NCBI GenBank assembly: GCA_963719275.1
Contig: CAVRBT010000007.1
Span: 1 to 64,000, forward strand
Length of the DNA stretch: 64,000 nucleotides
Direction of reading: 5' to 3'
Source of the DNA: AC-32 sp963719275
GTDB lineage: Bacteria > Actinomycetota > Thermoleophilia > Gaiellales > Gaiellaceae
Shown: one piece after another, positions 1 to 9,900 of the stretch
How the letters are laid out: every line of letters starts with the position of its first letter
How positions within the stretch are numbered: position 1 is the first letter of the stretch
Notes under the pieces: generated by a model
The model's database searches: none
Told to the model about the DNA's origin: nothing
Seen by the model: the letters and a program-made list of their open reading frames with translations, nothing else
Made by a program: the position numbers and the translations under genes

Positions 1-1123
1 GGCCGCACGGCAAGCCGCCGGGTGGCTACGACGGCGTTGTTAACAACGCCCAAGCATCCAGGCCGGAAGATGCTGCGGCCGAACAAGGACGCCGCCGCGA
101 TCATCCGAACCTTCGGACTCGCCGTCGAGGGCGAGCCGCTGAACGCGATCAGGCGCTACCTCGAAGCCGAGACGGGCTGGAAGGTCAGCCGGCAGGGCCT
201 CCACAAGCTGCTCACGAACATCGTCTACACCGGCAAGGTCAAGTGCGCCGGAGAGGTCTTCGACGGCCGCCACGAACCGCTCGTCGACGACTTCAAGTTC
301 GAGCGCGTCAAGCGCCGCCTGGACGAGGCCAAGACGGGGCCGAAGAAGCGCCGGCCAAGGAAGTACACCCTCGCGGGGCTCGCGCGCTGCGAAACGTGCG
401 GCTGAAGCTCTCCAGTACCGCTCGCACCAGAAAGGCCGCTACCACTACCTCTACTGCCAGAACGAGAGCTGCGAGCGGCGGGCCGCGTACCTCAACGCGA
501 GGCGACTGAAGAAGGCAACGTCGTCGTCTACCTCGGCGCCATCGCACGCAACCTGCACGACCACCTGCGGAACGACGAGGCCTTCGGCATCACTGAGAAG
601 GCGACGGGAGACGCCGACGAAGCGAAGCGGGAGCTGGACGAGGCTCAGACCGCGTTGCAGAGTCTCGCGCCTCTCGATCCTCGACCGGACGATCGAGAGG
701 GGAGACGAGCTCTACCAGAACGCGCTCGCCCGCAGGAACGTCGCCGAGGACAGCCTCCGGCAGATCGCCACCGCCGGCCGCTCGTACCGCGACCAGCTCC
801 TACGCTTCGTGGAGGACGTCGAGAGCTTCGCGCTGCGCGCCAGCCTCACCAACGACGAGCTCTTCGCGCGCCTCTTGCCGGACGGAGCCAGCACCGACCT
901 GATCCCGGAGCGCTTCGTCTGGCGCTTCGTCTGCGCCTGGGACGAGGTGAGCCTCGACGAGCGCCACGCGCTGCTCGAGCGCCACCTGGCCTCCGTCGAA
1001 GCCGACGAACACAGCTTCGGCCTCAGCTTCGCCGTCGCCTTCCCGGAAACGCTCTACTTCTCCACGCTCACCGAGGAGACCGTTCCCGTTGATGCACCCA
1101 GGCGGACACGCCTTTCACGATGA
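1..1123 (+). pseudogene. Large serine recombinase remnant, multiply frameshifted, 5' end outside window
   Basis: Protein-like sequence of a large serine recombinase is spread over alternating frames: about 22-405 in frame 1 (recombinase domain ending in CETCG), about 406-507 in frame 2 (YHYLYCQNESCERR, second half of the zinc ribbon), 508-660 in frame 1 (helical segment), and 662 onward in frame 2 (coiled-coil and C-terminal tail). Before position 50 a third frame also looks relevant (GKPPGGYD). The catalytic serine domain would lie left of the window. At least three indels break it, and a stop at 403-405 cuts the first frame, so it cannot make a working recombinase as read. The last bases run into the opposite-strand ftsB-like gene, so the true end is probably near 1090. 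Family assignment is from the conserved zinc ribbon and recombinase-domain pattern; decay versus sequencing error cannot be settled here. Confidence 0.7.
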
Positions 1124-1388
1124 AGAGCCGCTCGCCGGGCCGCACGAGCCCGAGCCGCCGCGCCTGCCGCGTGAGCGCCTCGCCGGTGCTCGCCTCCGCG
1201 AGCCGGTGCTGGAGCTCGTGCCGGTCGGCCTTCAGCGCCCTCACCTCGGCCGCGCGCCGCGCCAGGTCGTGCTTGGTCTGCACGTAGCTCCGCAACGGGC
1301 GCGCGTAGAGCAGCCCGACGAGCACGATCGCGCCGACGGCAATCCAGCGCATCAGTGAGCGCGAACGGTTGCGTGAGCTGACGGCCAT
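1068..1388 (-). CDS. FtsB/DivIC-like septum formation initiator
   Basis: A 106-residue bitopic membrane protein: a basic N-terminus, one membrane helix at about residues 14-31, a short coiled coil (about 35-72), and the family C-terminal motif RLGLVRPGERLFIVKG. Proteins of this type sit in the divisome with FtsL/FtsQ and link cell-wall synthesis to cytokinesis; that role is family knowledge. It lies directly downstream of pyk on the same strand (37 bases between), so it is probably cotranscribed with it. An internal Met at residue 13 is an alternative start but would shorten the cytoplasmic tail. The last residues (after VKG) are unlike typical members and abut the recombinase remnant on the other strand, so the C-terminus may have been altered by the insertion. 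Confidence 0.75.
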   Translation of the reverse strand: MAVSSRNRSRSLMRWIAVGAIVLVGLLYARPLRSYVQTKHDLARRAAEVRALKADRHELQHRLAEASTGEALTRQARRLGLVRPGERLFIVKGVSAWVHQRERSPR

Positions 1389-1425
1389 CGCGGCGCGCTT
1401 TCGCCGCCGACGCCACCAATCCCTT

Positions 1426-2838
1426 CTACACGCTGTCGACCTTGATCAGGTCGGTCGTGCCCGGGAGGTTCACCGTCGTGCCAGCCGTCACGACGACGCG
1501 GCCGCCCTCGTCGACGAGGCCCGACGTGCGCGCCGCCTCGAGCGACCGGCGCAGGAGCTCGTCGAAGTTCTCCGCCTCCGAGATCAAAAGCGGCGTCACG
1601 CCCCACTCGATCGCCATCTGGCGCAGGGCGTAGTCGTGGTGGGTGAGCGCGATAATCGGGCGGCGGGGTCGCAGCCGCGCAACGGCGGACGCGGTACGTC
1701 CGCTGTAGGTCGGGACGAGGATCGCCCTGGCGCGCAGCGCCTCGGCGAGGTCACAGGCCGCGTTCGACATCGCCTGCCCGACCGTGGGCTCGTCGCCGAC
1801 CTCCGGCAGCTGGTGCCGGTAGCCGAGGCTCGGCTCGACCGCGCGCGCGATGCGGTCCATGTAGGCGACCGACTCCACCGGGTACTCGCCCACCGCGGTC
1901 TCGCCCGAGAGCATCATCGCGGAGCTCCCGTCCAACACGGCATTGGCGACGTCGCTCGCCTCCGCCCGCGTGGGCTCGGCCTGGTGCACCATCGACTCCA
2001 GCATCTGCGTCGCGGTGATGACGGGCTTCCCACGCTCCAGCGCCGCGATGATGATCCGCTTCTGCAGCAGCGGTACGAGCGCCGGTCCGATCTCGACCCC
2101 GAGGTCGCCGCGGGCGACCATCACCGCGTGCGTCTCCTCGAGGATCTCATCGAGGGCGTCCACCGCCTCGGCCTTCTCGATCTTCGCGATCACGTGCGCA
2201 TGCGACCCGGCCTGCTCGAGCAGTGCGCACAAGTCACGCACGTCGGCCGCCGAGCGCACGAACGAGAGCGCGACGAAGTCCACGCTCAGCTCAAGCGCAA
2301 GCTCGAGGTCGTCCATGTCCTTGCGCGTCAGGGACGGAATCGGGATCGGGACGCCCGGCAGGTTCACGCCCTTGTGCGAAGAGACGAGGCCGCCTTCGAT
2401 CACCGCGCAGGTGGCGCGTCCGGCCTCGACCGTCTCGACGTGCAGGCGCACGAGTCCGTCGTCGATCAGCACCTCGTGGCCCGGCTGCAGCACCTCGCTG
2501 ATCACCGATGGGCTGACGGGCAGCTCGCCGTTCATCGTCGCCTCGGCGGCGGCGACGACCACGTGCTCGCCGCGCCGGAGCGAGACGGGCTCCTCGAGAT
2601 CGCCGATCCGCAGCTTCGGGCCCTGGAGGTCGGCGATGAGCGCGATCGGCCTCCCGAGCTCCCTCTCGGTGTCGCGGACGAGGCGCGCCCACTCGCGATG
2701 CTGGTCGTGCGTTCCGTGCGAGAGGTTGAGGCGGGTGCCGTCGACGCCGGCGCGGACGAGTTGCTTGAGCTTCTCGGGCGTCGAGCTCGCCGGCCCGATG
2801 GTGGCCACGATCTTCGTACGACGCGTGGCGTCGGTCAC
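1426..2838 (-). CDS. pyk: Pyruvate kinase
   Basis: Converts phosphoenolpyruvate and ADP to pyruvate and ATP, the last step of glycolysis. The 470-residue length is normal. Visible family features are TKIVATIGPAS at the N-terminus, LNLSHG, the signature IAKIEKAEAVDALDEI with the catalytic lysine, ATQMLESM, and a C-terminal allosteric-type domain ending near SGRTASAVARLRPRRPI. The GTG at 2838 is chosen over an upstream start at 2889 because it begins just before the conserved TKIVATIG and is preceded by TATCGT, six bases, then GTG, a leaderless-type promoter arrangement seen repeatedly in this window. The upstream gene is divergent. Enolase lies nearby, so two consecutive lower-glycolysis enzymes are clustered. 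Confidence 0.95.
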   Translation of the reverse strand: MTDATRRTKIVATIGPASSTPEKLKQLVRAGVDGTRLNLSHGTHDQHREWARLVRDTERELGRPIALIADLQGPKLRIGDLEEPVSLRRGEHVVVAAAEATMNGELPVSPSVISEVLQPGHEVLIDDGLVRLHVETVEAGRATCAVIEGGLVSSHKGVNLPGVPIPIPSLTRKDMDDLELALELSVDFVALSFVRSAADVRDLCALLEQAGSHAHVIAKIEKAEAVDALDEILEETHAVMVARGDLGVEIGPALVPLLQKRIIIAALERGKPVITATQMLESMVHQAEPTRAEASDVANAVLDGSSAMMLSGETAVGEYPVESVAYMDRIARAVEPSLGYRHQLPEVGDEPTVGQAMSNAACDLAEALRARAILVPTYSGRTASAVARLRPRRPIIALTHHDYALRQMAIEWGVTPLLISEAENFDELLRRSLEAARTSGLVDEGGRVVVTAGTTVNLPGTTDLIKVDSV

Positions 2839-2844
2839 GAGGCC

Positions 2845-2850
2845 ACGATA
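2845..2850 (-). promoter_or_regulatory. -10 box for leaderless pyk
   Basis: TATCGT on the minus strand, six bases before the GTG start of pyk. No Shine-Dalgarno lies between, so the transcript would begin at or next to the start codon. No clear -35 hexamer is seen. Confidence 0.45.
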
Positions 2851-2896
2851 GCTCGCGACGACGCTGCCGACTACGCCACACGGGCACAATCCACCG

Positions 2897-3595
2897 GTGA
2901 AGCTGGGCGAGGCATGGGACCGGAACGCGGCGGCGTGGATCCGCTGGGCGCGCGAGCCTGGGCACGACAGCTACTGGCGCTTCCACCGCGACGCGTTCCT
3001 CTTACTCGTCCCGTCGCCCGGCCGGTTGACGCTCGACGTCGGCTGCGGCGAGGGCCGCGTCTCACGGGACCTCGCGTCGCTGGGTCACCGCGTCGTCGGG
3101 GTCGACGTCTCTGAGCCGATGGTGGCCGCCGCGCGTGAGGCCGACCCCGGGGGCGAGTACCTCGTGGCAGATGCCCGCTCGCTGCCTTTCGCGGACGGCT
3201 ATGCCGACCTTGCAGTCGCCTTCATGTCGCTGATGGACGTCGACGACATGGCCGGGGCGGTGGGCGAGCTCACGCGCGTGCTCGAGCCCGGCGGCCGTGC
3301 AGTCGTCGCCGTCGTGCACCCGCTCAACTCGGCGCACCGGATCGACCGCGCGCGGCCCGAGAGCGGCCTCGCGCTCGTCCACGACTACTTCGACCGGCGT
3401 CGGTACAGCGACGAGATCGAGCGTGACGGCCTGCGGATGACCTTCAATAGCCGGCACTGGACGCTGGAGGACTACGCCGACGCGCTCACGGGCGCCGGCC
3501 TCGTCTTGGACGCCGTGCGCGAGGTCCGCGATCCGAAGCACGTGCGCTGGTCGCGGTACCCGCTCTTCCTCCACCTGCGCGGGATCCGAACCTAG
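2897..3595 (+). CDS. Class I SAM-dependent methyltransferase
   Basis: A 232-residue cytoplasmic enzyme of the Methyltransf_11 type. The SAM-binding motif I is LTLDVGCGEGR (about residues 44-54), the acidic end of strand 2 is VVGVDVSEPM, the post-I motif is VADARSLPFADG, and motif III is VLEPGGRAVVAV. The C-terminal part contains HWTLEDYADALTGAGL, common in small-molecule methyltransferases that place a lid before the last strand. The substrate cannot be read from the sequence. Start is GTG. It is divergent from pyk and convergent with eno, so it is probably a single-gene unit. It could act in lipid, quinone or secondary metabolism. Confidence 0.85.
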   Translation: MKLGEAWDRNAAAWIRWAREPGHDSYWRFHRDAFLLLVPSPGRLTLDVGCGEGRVSRDLASLGHRVVGVDVSEPMVAAAREADPGGEYLVADARSLPFADGYADLAVAFMSLMDVDDMAGAVGELTRVLEPGGRAVVAVVHPLNSAHRIDRARPESGLALVHDYFDRRRYSDEIERDGLRMTFNSRHWTLEDYADALTGAGLVLDAVREVRDPKHVRWSRYPLFLHLRGIRT

Positions 3596-3643
3596 GCCGC
3601 TCGGCTCCGCAGCTCCTCCTCGCTGGGCCCCGGAGCGCCTACC

Positions 3644-3782
3644 CCGGGGTCAGGTCTTGCATTGCCACAAAACGCGTCACAACTCGTGTCGACGCTTCCA
3701 CCGTGGACGAATCGGACCGCCTATGTCACACGGTTCCAGCGCGCCCGGCGCGTCGACGTTGCAGTGCAAGACCTGACCCCGG
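3644..3782. repeat. MITE/REP-like element with 22-bp terminal inverted repeats
   Basis: Two 22-base arms, 3644-3665 and 3761-3782, are inverted copies of each other with one mismatch (core GGTCAGGTCTTGCA / TGCAAGACCTGACC). They bracket about 95 bases with no reading frame. The element fills the convergent gap between the methyltransferase and eno. From memory, the same core occurs in many unrelated bacteria near REP-associated (Y1-type) transposases; no transposase is encoded here, so it would be a passive copy. A folded arm pair could also act as a terminator for either neighbour. Confidence 0.6.
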
Positions 3783-3790
3783 TTTTGGGC

Positions 3791-5062
3791 CTAGCGCCTG
3801 AAGCGGGGGAAGGCGTCCCAACCGGGATACCAGGCGCGGTCGCCGAGCTCTTCCTCTATGCGCAGCAGCTGGTTGTACTTCGCGACGCGGTCGCTGCGCG
3901 ACGGCGCCCCGGTCTTGATCTGTCCGCAGTTCGTCGCGACCGCGAGGTCGGCGATCGTCGTGTCCTCTGTCTCGCCCGAGCGGTGCGACATCACGCACGC
4001 GTAGCCCGCCTCGCGGGCGAGTGTCATCGTGTCCAGCGTCTCGGTCAGCGTCCCGATCTGGTTGACCTTGATCAGGATCGAGTTGCCGACCGTCTCCTCG
4101 ATTCCGCGGCGCAGCCGTTCCGGGTTCGTGACGAAGATGTCGTCGCCGACGAGCTGGGCGCGCTCACCCAGTCGCTCCGTGAGCGCGCGCCACGTCTCCC
4201 AGTCGTCCTCGGCGAGCGGGTCCTCCAGCGAGACGACCGGGAACCGCGAGGCGAGGTCGTCCCAGAACGCGACCATCCCGTCGCCGTCCTTGTCGCGGCC
4301 CTCGAAGCGGTAGTGCCCGTCCTCGTAGAACTCGCTCGCGGCGGGATCGAGCGCGATCGCCACGCGGTCGCGGTGGCCGGCGCGCCCGGCGGCCTCGAGC
4401 ACGGCCTCGATCGCCTCGTCGCTGGAGCCGAGGTCCGGCGCGAAGCCGCCCTCGTCTCCGACTGCCGTTGCGAGCCCGCGCTCGTGTAGGAGCGCGCGCA
4501 GCGCGTGGAAGACCTCCGCCCCGACCTGCAGCGCCTCGGCGAAGCTCGCCGCACCCGCGGGAACGACCATGAACTCCTGGAGGTCGATCGAGTTCTGTGC
4601 GTGGGCGCCGCCGTTGATGACGTTCAGCATCGGCACCGGCAGCGTCCGCGCCTCCTCGCCTCCAAGGCGGCGGTAGAGCGAGACGCCGGCCTCCGCGGCC
4701 GCCGCCTTCGCCACGGCGAGTGAGACGCCCAGGATCGCGTTCGCACCGAGCCGCCCCTTGTTCGGTGTGCCGTCGAGCTCGATCAGCCGCTCGTCGAGCG
4801 CGCGCTGATCGCCCGCGTCGATTCCGCGCACGGCCGCCGCGATCTCGCCGTTCACGTTCTCGACCGCGCGCGTCACGCCCTTGCCACCCCACGTCTCGCC
4901 GCCGTCGCGCAGCTCGAGCGCCTCGTGCACGCCGGTTGACGCGCCGGACGGCACGGCCGCCCGGCCCGCTGCACCCGACTCGAGCGCGACCTCGACCTCG
5001 ACGGTCGGGTTCCCGCGGGAGTCGAGTACCTGCCTCGCGTGCACACGCACGATCGCACTCAT
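3791..5062 (-). CDS. eno: Enolase (phosphopyruvate hydratase)
   Basis: Interconverts 2-phosphoglycerate and phosphoenolpyruvate. The 423-residue length matches bacterial enolases. Visible motifs are ARQVLDSRGNPTVEVE at the N-terminus, the substrate loop PSGASTG, GDEGGFAPD with the catalytic glutamate, the metal ligands in ALDPAASEF and SLEDPLAEDD, the signature ILIKVNQIGTLTET with the catalytic lysine, and MSHRSGETEDT. The start overlaps the stop of mazG by four bases (ATGA), so it is translationally coupled within a mazG-eno unit that also includes the upstream PpiC lipoprotein and mfd. In other genomes eno is often followed by ftsB; here that gene follows pyk instead. Confidence 0.97.
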   Translation of the reverse strand: MSAIVRVHARQVLDSRGNPTVEVEVALESGAAGRAAVPSGASTGVHEALELRDGGETWGGKGVTRAVENVNGEIAAAVRGIDAGDQRALDERLIELDGTPNKGRLGANAILGVSLAVAKAAAAEAGVSLYRRLGGEEARTLPVPMLNVINGGAHAQNSIDLQEFMVVPAGAASFAEALQVGAEVFHALRALLHERGLATAVGDEGGFAPDLGSSDEAIEAVLEAAGRAGHRDRVAIALDPAASEFYEDGHYRFEGRDKDGDGMVAFWDDLASRFPVVSLEDPLAEDDWETWRALTERLGERAQLVGDDIFVTNPERLRRGIEETVGNSILIKVNQIGTLTETLDTMTLAREAGYACVMSHRSGETEDTTIADLAVATNCGQIKTGAPSRSDRVAKYNQLLRIEEELGDRAWYPGWDAFPRFRR

Positions 5063-5856
5063 ACACCTGCCTCCTTCGCCCGGTCGAAGTAGCGGTCCTG
5101 CTCGTCGAGCCCGAGCTCGGTCCAGCGCTTGCCCTCGTCTTCCGCCAGCCGCTCCGCGCGCTCGACTCGCGAGACGAAGCGGTCGCTCATGGCGCGCAGC
5201 GCGAGCTCGGGGTCGACGTTCAGCCGACGCGCGACGTTCACTGCAGCGAACAGCACGTCCCCGAGCTCCTCGAAGGCGTGCCGATCCGGCTCGGTCTCCG
5301 GCGCAGGCTCGCCGCCGGCCTCGTCGATCGCCTCTTTCAGCTCCCGCACCTCGTCGTCGAGGTCTGCCAGCGCGCCATCCACATCCGCGTATTCGAAGCC
5401 CACCGCGCGGGCGCGGCGCTGCACCTTCTGCGCGTAGAGCAGCGAGGGCAGCGCGCCGGCGACGTGATGGAAGACGCCCTCGCGCTCCTCCTGCTCGCGC
5501 TTGATCCGCTCCCAGTTCTCGCGCACGCGGCCGGCCGTGCGCGCCTCCGCCTCGCCGAAGACGTGCGGGTGCCGGCGCACGAGCTTCTCGTGCACGGAGC
5601 GCGCGACGGTCTCGAGGTCGCCCGCCCCCTCCTCCTGCAGCAGGAGCGAGAGGAAGTAGACCTGGAAGAGCAGGTCGCCGAGCTCGTCGAGCAGCTTCGC
5701 GCTGTCGTCCGCGATCGCCGCGTCAGCGACCTCGTAGGCCTCCTCCACGGTGTGCGGGACGATCGTCCGCGCCGTCTGCTCGCGGTCCCAGGGGCAGTCC
5801 CGGCGGAGCCGCTCGGTCAGCTGCTGCAGCTCGAGCAGCGCCTCGCCGAGTGCCAC
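5059..5856 (-). CDS. mazG: Nucleoside triphosphate pyrophosphohydrolase MazG
   Basis: Hydrolyses (d)NTPs to NMP and pyrophosphate, cleaning the nucleotide pool. The 265-residue protein holds two MazG repeats: the first has LRRDCPWDREQT, EEAYEVADA and DELGDLLFQVYF, the acidic residues that bind magnesium; the second has FEELGDVLFAAVNVARRL and DPELALRAMSDRF. Start is GTG, four bases after the stop of the PpiC lipoprotein, and the gene overlaps eno by four bases, so the three are an operon. Two-domain length is standard for the full-length bacterial enzyme. Confidence 0.92.
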   Translation of the reverse strand: MALGEALLELQQLTERLRRDCPWDREQTARTIVPHTVEEAYEVADAAIADDSAKLLDELGDLLFQVYFLSLLLQEEGAGDLETVARSVHEKLVRRHPHVFGEAEARTAGRVRENWERIKREQEEREGVFHHVAGALPSLLYAQKVQRRARAVGFEYADVDGALADLDDEVRELKEAIDEAGGEPAPETEPDRHAFEELGDVLFAAVNVARRLNVDPELALRAMSDRFVSRVERAERLAEDEGKRWTELGLDEQDRYFDRAKEAGV

Positions 5857-5860
5857 GAGG

Positions 5861-6958
5861 TCAACCGGTCGTCGTCGCGGCGCCGGTCGTGCTCGCCGGC
5901 TGCTTGCACGGGTCCTGGCCCGGCGGCGGCGCGTAGCCCTGCGCGTACCCGATCTTCTTGCAGTACGACTTCTTGATGCCGGCCAGCCACTTGTCCATCT
6001 CCTTCTGCTTGTCCTGCGAGAGGAGCTGCTGGCGGATGGCCTCCTTCACCTGCGCGTAGGGCGTCGGCTTCGCGGGCGTGCCGGCCTTGACCGGCCCGAG
6101 CGCCTCGATGATGTGCCAGCCGAACTGCGAGTGCACCGGCTTCGAGATCTGGTTGGCCTTGATCGCAAAGGCGACCTTCTCGAACTCGGGCACGAGACGG
6201 CCCTTGACCGCGGTGCCCGGCGGCAGCTTGCCGCCGTTCGCGGCCGACGAGGTATCGGTCGAGTACTTCTTCGCGAGTTGCGCGAACTTGTCCGGGTTCT
6301 GCTGCAGCTGCGCGTAGAGCGCATCGGCCTTTGCCTTCGACTTGACGAGGATGTGCCGGACATCGCGGCTCTCGGGCTGCGCGGGCGTCTCGTACTGCTT
6401 CTTGTTCTTGTCGTAGTAGGCCCTGACGTCCTCGTCGTTGACCTTGACGTCGTTGGTGACCTTCTCGAAGACCTTCTCGCGGATCAGCTGCAGCTTGATC
6501 CCGGAGCGCACTTCCTTGTCGCTGAAGCCCTGCTGTTTCAGCGCCTGCTGGTAGCGCTTGTCCATCTGCTCCTGCGTCGCCTTCTTCTGGCCCGCCGGGT
6601 TGCCGTAGTACTGCTCCTTGATCTGCTGCAGCCGCGCGTCGATGTCCTTGTCGCTGACCTTTGCGTCGAGCTTGTCGGCCTCCTGCTGGTACTCGCTGCT
6701 CTGGATCAGGAACTGCGTCGCATTGGCCTTCAGGTTCGCGAGGTCGACCGAGCCGGGCTTGGGGAACTGGCGCTTCGTCGCCTGGAAGTTCCGGCGCGTC
6801 TGCTCGATCAGCGCGTCCCAGTCGGCCTTCGAGATCTGCTGGTCGCCGACGACCGCGACCGAGTCGTTCGAGACATCCTGCGAGCCGCCGCTGCCGCAGG
6901 CGGCAGCCAGCAGAGCGACCGCCGTACACAGTGCAATAAGGATGACCCGTTGTTTCAT
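5861..6958 (-). CDS. Lipoprotein peptidyl-prolyl isomerase (SurA-N / PpiC type)
   Basis: An extracytoplasmic, lipid-anchored folding catalyst. The N-terminus is a lipoprotein signal ending in the lipobox LLAAAC. A SurA-N-like helical chaperone domain follows (about residues 30-200), then a PpiC parvulin domain with DVRHILVKSKAKAD, FAQLAKKYSTD and FGWHIIEAL. The C-terminus is a proline/threonine tail with a Cys pair. Start 6958 is chosen because it places Met directly before the signal peptide; an in-frame start 11 codons upstream would precede the signal with a non-typical stretch. Placed between mfd and mazG on the same strand. PrsA-like function in folding of secreted proteins is inferred from the family. 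Confidence 0.88.
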   Translation of the reverse strand: MKQRVILIALCTAVALLAAACGSGGSQDVSNDSVAVVGDQQISKADWDALIEQTRRNFQATKRQFPKPGSVDLANLKANATQFLIQSSEYQQEADKLDAKVSDKDIDARLQQIKEQYYGNPAGQKKATQEQMDKRYQQALKQQGFSDKEVRSGIKLQLIREKVFEKVTNDVKVNDEDVRAYYDKNKKQYETPAQPESRDVRHILVKSKAKADALYAQLQQNPDKFAQLAKKYSTDTSSAANGGKLPPGTAVKGRLVPEFEKVAFAIKANQISKPVHSQFGWHIIEALGPVKAGTPAKPTPYAQVKEAIRQQLLSQDKQKEMDKWLAGIKKSYCKKIGYAQGYAPPPGQDPCKQPASTTGAATTTG

Positions 6959-6987
6959 GGAAAAAGCGCCAGCAGCAGCAGTTTTGC

Positions 6988-9900
6988 TCAAGCTGCCCGG
7001 CGCGCGCGGAGTATAGCATCGACCAGGCGAACCGCTGAGGAAAATTCATCTGAACGCAACGAAACTTCTCGGCGGGCGCTCGTGTACACGGCGGTGTCGA
7101 GCTCTCCGCGCAGGGCGCGGAGCTCGCCGGAGCCCAGCAGAAGCGGGCCGACGGTGGTCTTGCCGCCGCGGAAGACGAGGTAGTCGGCGTCCGCCTGGGC
7201 GAGCTTCAGCTTCGTCTCCTGGATCGCGAACAGGTTCTCGACCGGCTCCGGGAGCGGGCCGTAGCGATCCTCGGTCGCGGCTTGGAGCTCGCGCAGCTCG
7301 TCCTCGGTCTCGGTCAGCGCGAGCCGACGGTGCAGGTCGATCTTCAGCGCCTCCGCCTCGATGTACGGCGCAGGCACGTATGCGTCGACGCTGGCCTCGA
7401 CTCGCACCGGGCGGGCCGCCGGCCGCCGCTCGCCGGAGAGCTCCGCGACCGCCTCGGCGAGCAGCTCGACGTAAAGCTCGAACCCCAGCGCCGCGACGTG
7501 GCCCGACTGCTCCGCGCCGAGCAGGTCGCCCGCGCCGCGGATCTCGAGGTCGCGCATCGCGATGGCGAACCCCGCGCCGAGCTCGGTGTGGTCGGCGAGC
7601 GTCGCCAGCCGCGCCCGCGCCTCCTGGGTCAGCTCGCGCGAGTCCGGGTAGAAGAGATACGCGTGGGCGAGGACGTCCGAACGGCCCACGCGCCCGCGGA
7701 TCTGGTAGAGCTGGGCGAGCCCGAGGGCGTCGGCACGCTCGACGATCAGCGTGTTCGCCTGGGGGATGTCGAGGCCGGACTCGATGATCGTCGTCGAGAC
7801 GAGCACGTCCGCGTCGCCGCGCAGGAAGGTGTGCATCTTCTCCTCCAGCTCGCGTTCGCGCATCTGTCCGTGCGCGACCTGCACACGCAGCTCGGGGCTG
7901 AGCTGCTGAATCTTGGCCGCAGCCTCCTCGATCGTCTCGACGCGGTTGTGCAGGTAGAAGCTCTGGCCGCCGCGCGCGTGCTCGCGCTCGAGCGCCTGCT
8001 TCACCAGCTCGTCGTCGTACTCGCCGACGTAGGTGCGGATCGGGCGGCGGCCCTCCGGCGGCGTCTCGATCACCGAGATGTCGCGCAGCCCCGAGAGCGA
8101 CATGTGCAGCGTGCGCGGGATCGGCGTCGCGCTCAGCGAGAGCACGTCGACCTCCAGCCGCAGCGCGCGCAGCAGCTCCTTCTGCGCGACCCCGAAGCGC
8201 TGCTCTTCGTCCACGATCACGAGGCCGAGCTCCTTCGGGATCACGTCGCGGCTGAGCACGCGATGGGTGCCGATGAGGACGTCGACCTTGCCGGCTTCGA
8301 AATCGGCGACCACCTGCTTCTGCTCCTTCGGGCTGCGGAAGCGAGAGATCATCTCGACCCGCACCGGGAAGTCGCGGTACCGCTCGCGGAAGGTGTTCCA
8401 GTGCTGCTCGGCGAGGACGGTCGTCGGGACGAGCATCAGCGTCTGCTTGCCGTTCACCGCGACGGCAAAGGCGGCGCGCACGGCGACCTCGGTCTTGCCG
8501 AAGCCGACGTCGCCGCAGACGAGGCGGTCCATCGGCCGCGGCGCCTCGAGGTCCTCCTTGACGGCCTCGATCGCGGCGCGCTGGTCCTCCGTCTCGCGGT
8601 ACGGGAACTCGGCCTCGAGCCGCTCGAGCCACTCGTTCTCGAGCTCGTACGGGACGCCCGGCGCCTGCTGGCGGCGCGCGTAAAGCGCGAGCAGCTCGCC
8701 GGCGAGCTCGCGGAGACTCGTGCGCGCGCGGCTCTTCAGGTTCTGCCACGCCTTGCCGCCGAGCTTGCTCAGAGCCGGCGCGTTGCCGTCGGCGCCGACG
8801 TACTTCGAGACCTTGCCGATCTGCTCGTGCGGCACGTACAGGCGGTCGTCGCCGCGGAAGCCGACGAAGAGGTAGTCACGCGTGACCTCGGCGACGGTCT
8901 TCGTCTCGAAGCCGAGCAGCTTCCCGATCCCGTGGTCCTCGTGGACGACGAAGTCGCCGGTGCGCAGGTCGGCGAAGCTCTGGAGCGCGCGACCGGGCGG
9001 TGCGGCCCGCGTGCGGGCGCGCTTGCGGAAGACCTGCGTGTCCGGCAGCAGGACGAGGCCGAGGTCGCGCCAGACGAAGCCCCGACGAGCGGGCGAGACG
9101 GCGAAGAACAGGTCCGGCTCGTCCGGAAGCGGGTCGCCCGGCTCGAGGATTCTCGGCTCGACTCGGCGCAGCAGGTTCGCCGTGCGCAGCGCCTCGCCAC
9201 GGTGCGGAAATGCGACGACGACGCGATTCCCTGCCCGCACGAAGCCGGCGAGCTCGGTCTCCGCCTCCGCCAGGCCGCGCGCCGCGACCGCGGGCCGCTG
9301 GGCCTCGAACGCGAATGCCTGGCCGCGCGGGAACGGCTCGAGCTCGGCTACGCCTTCCAGCGACAGCTCTTCGCCGAACTCTTCCTGCCACGCCTGCTTC
9401 ACCTCGTCGGGCTCCCAGACGAGGTCGGGCGCGCGGTCGAGCGGCGGAACGAGGTCGTCCGGGACCGGCGCAGGCTCACCCTCGTCGCGCAGCGTCGGCT
9501 CCTGCAGCTCGACGCGGCGTTCCGCGGCCGGGTAGATCACGGCGCCTTCGACGTCGTGCAGCGCGCGCTGGGTGAACGGCGAGAACGCGCGCACGGCTTC
9601 GATCTCGTCGCCGAAGAGCTCGATCCGCAGCGGCTCGCGGCCGGTCGTCGGGAAAACGTCGATCAGCCCGCCGCGGACGGCGAACTGGCCGCGCTCCTGA
9701 ACGCGGTCGACCCGCTCGTAGCCCGCGAGCGCGAGCCGCTCGGCGAGGGGGTCGAGCCCGGGCGCGTCGCCGGCCGCGACCTCGATCCGCTCGGGCCGCG
9801 CGTGTGACGGCGGCAGCGGCTCGGCGAGCGCAGCCGCAGAGGCGCAGACCAGCCCGCCCGCGGCCAGCACGTCGAGCGCACGCGCGCGCTCGCCCACGAG

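Noticed and set aside
7282..9807. Long plus-strand open frame opposite mfd
   Set aside because: No motif, composition typical of antisense high-GC frames; mfd is certain on the other strand.
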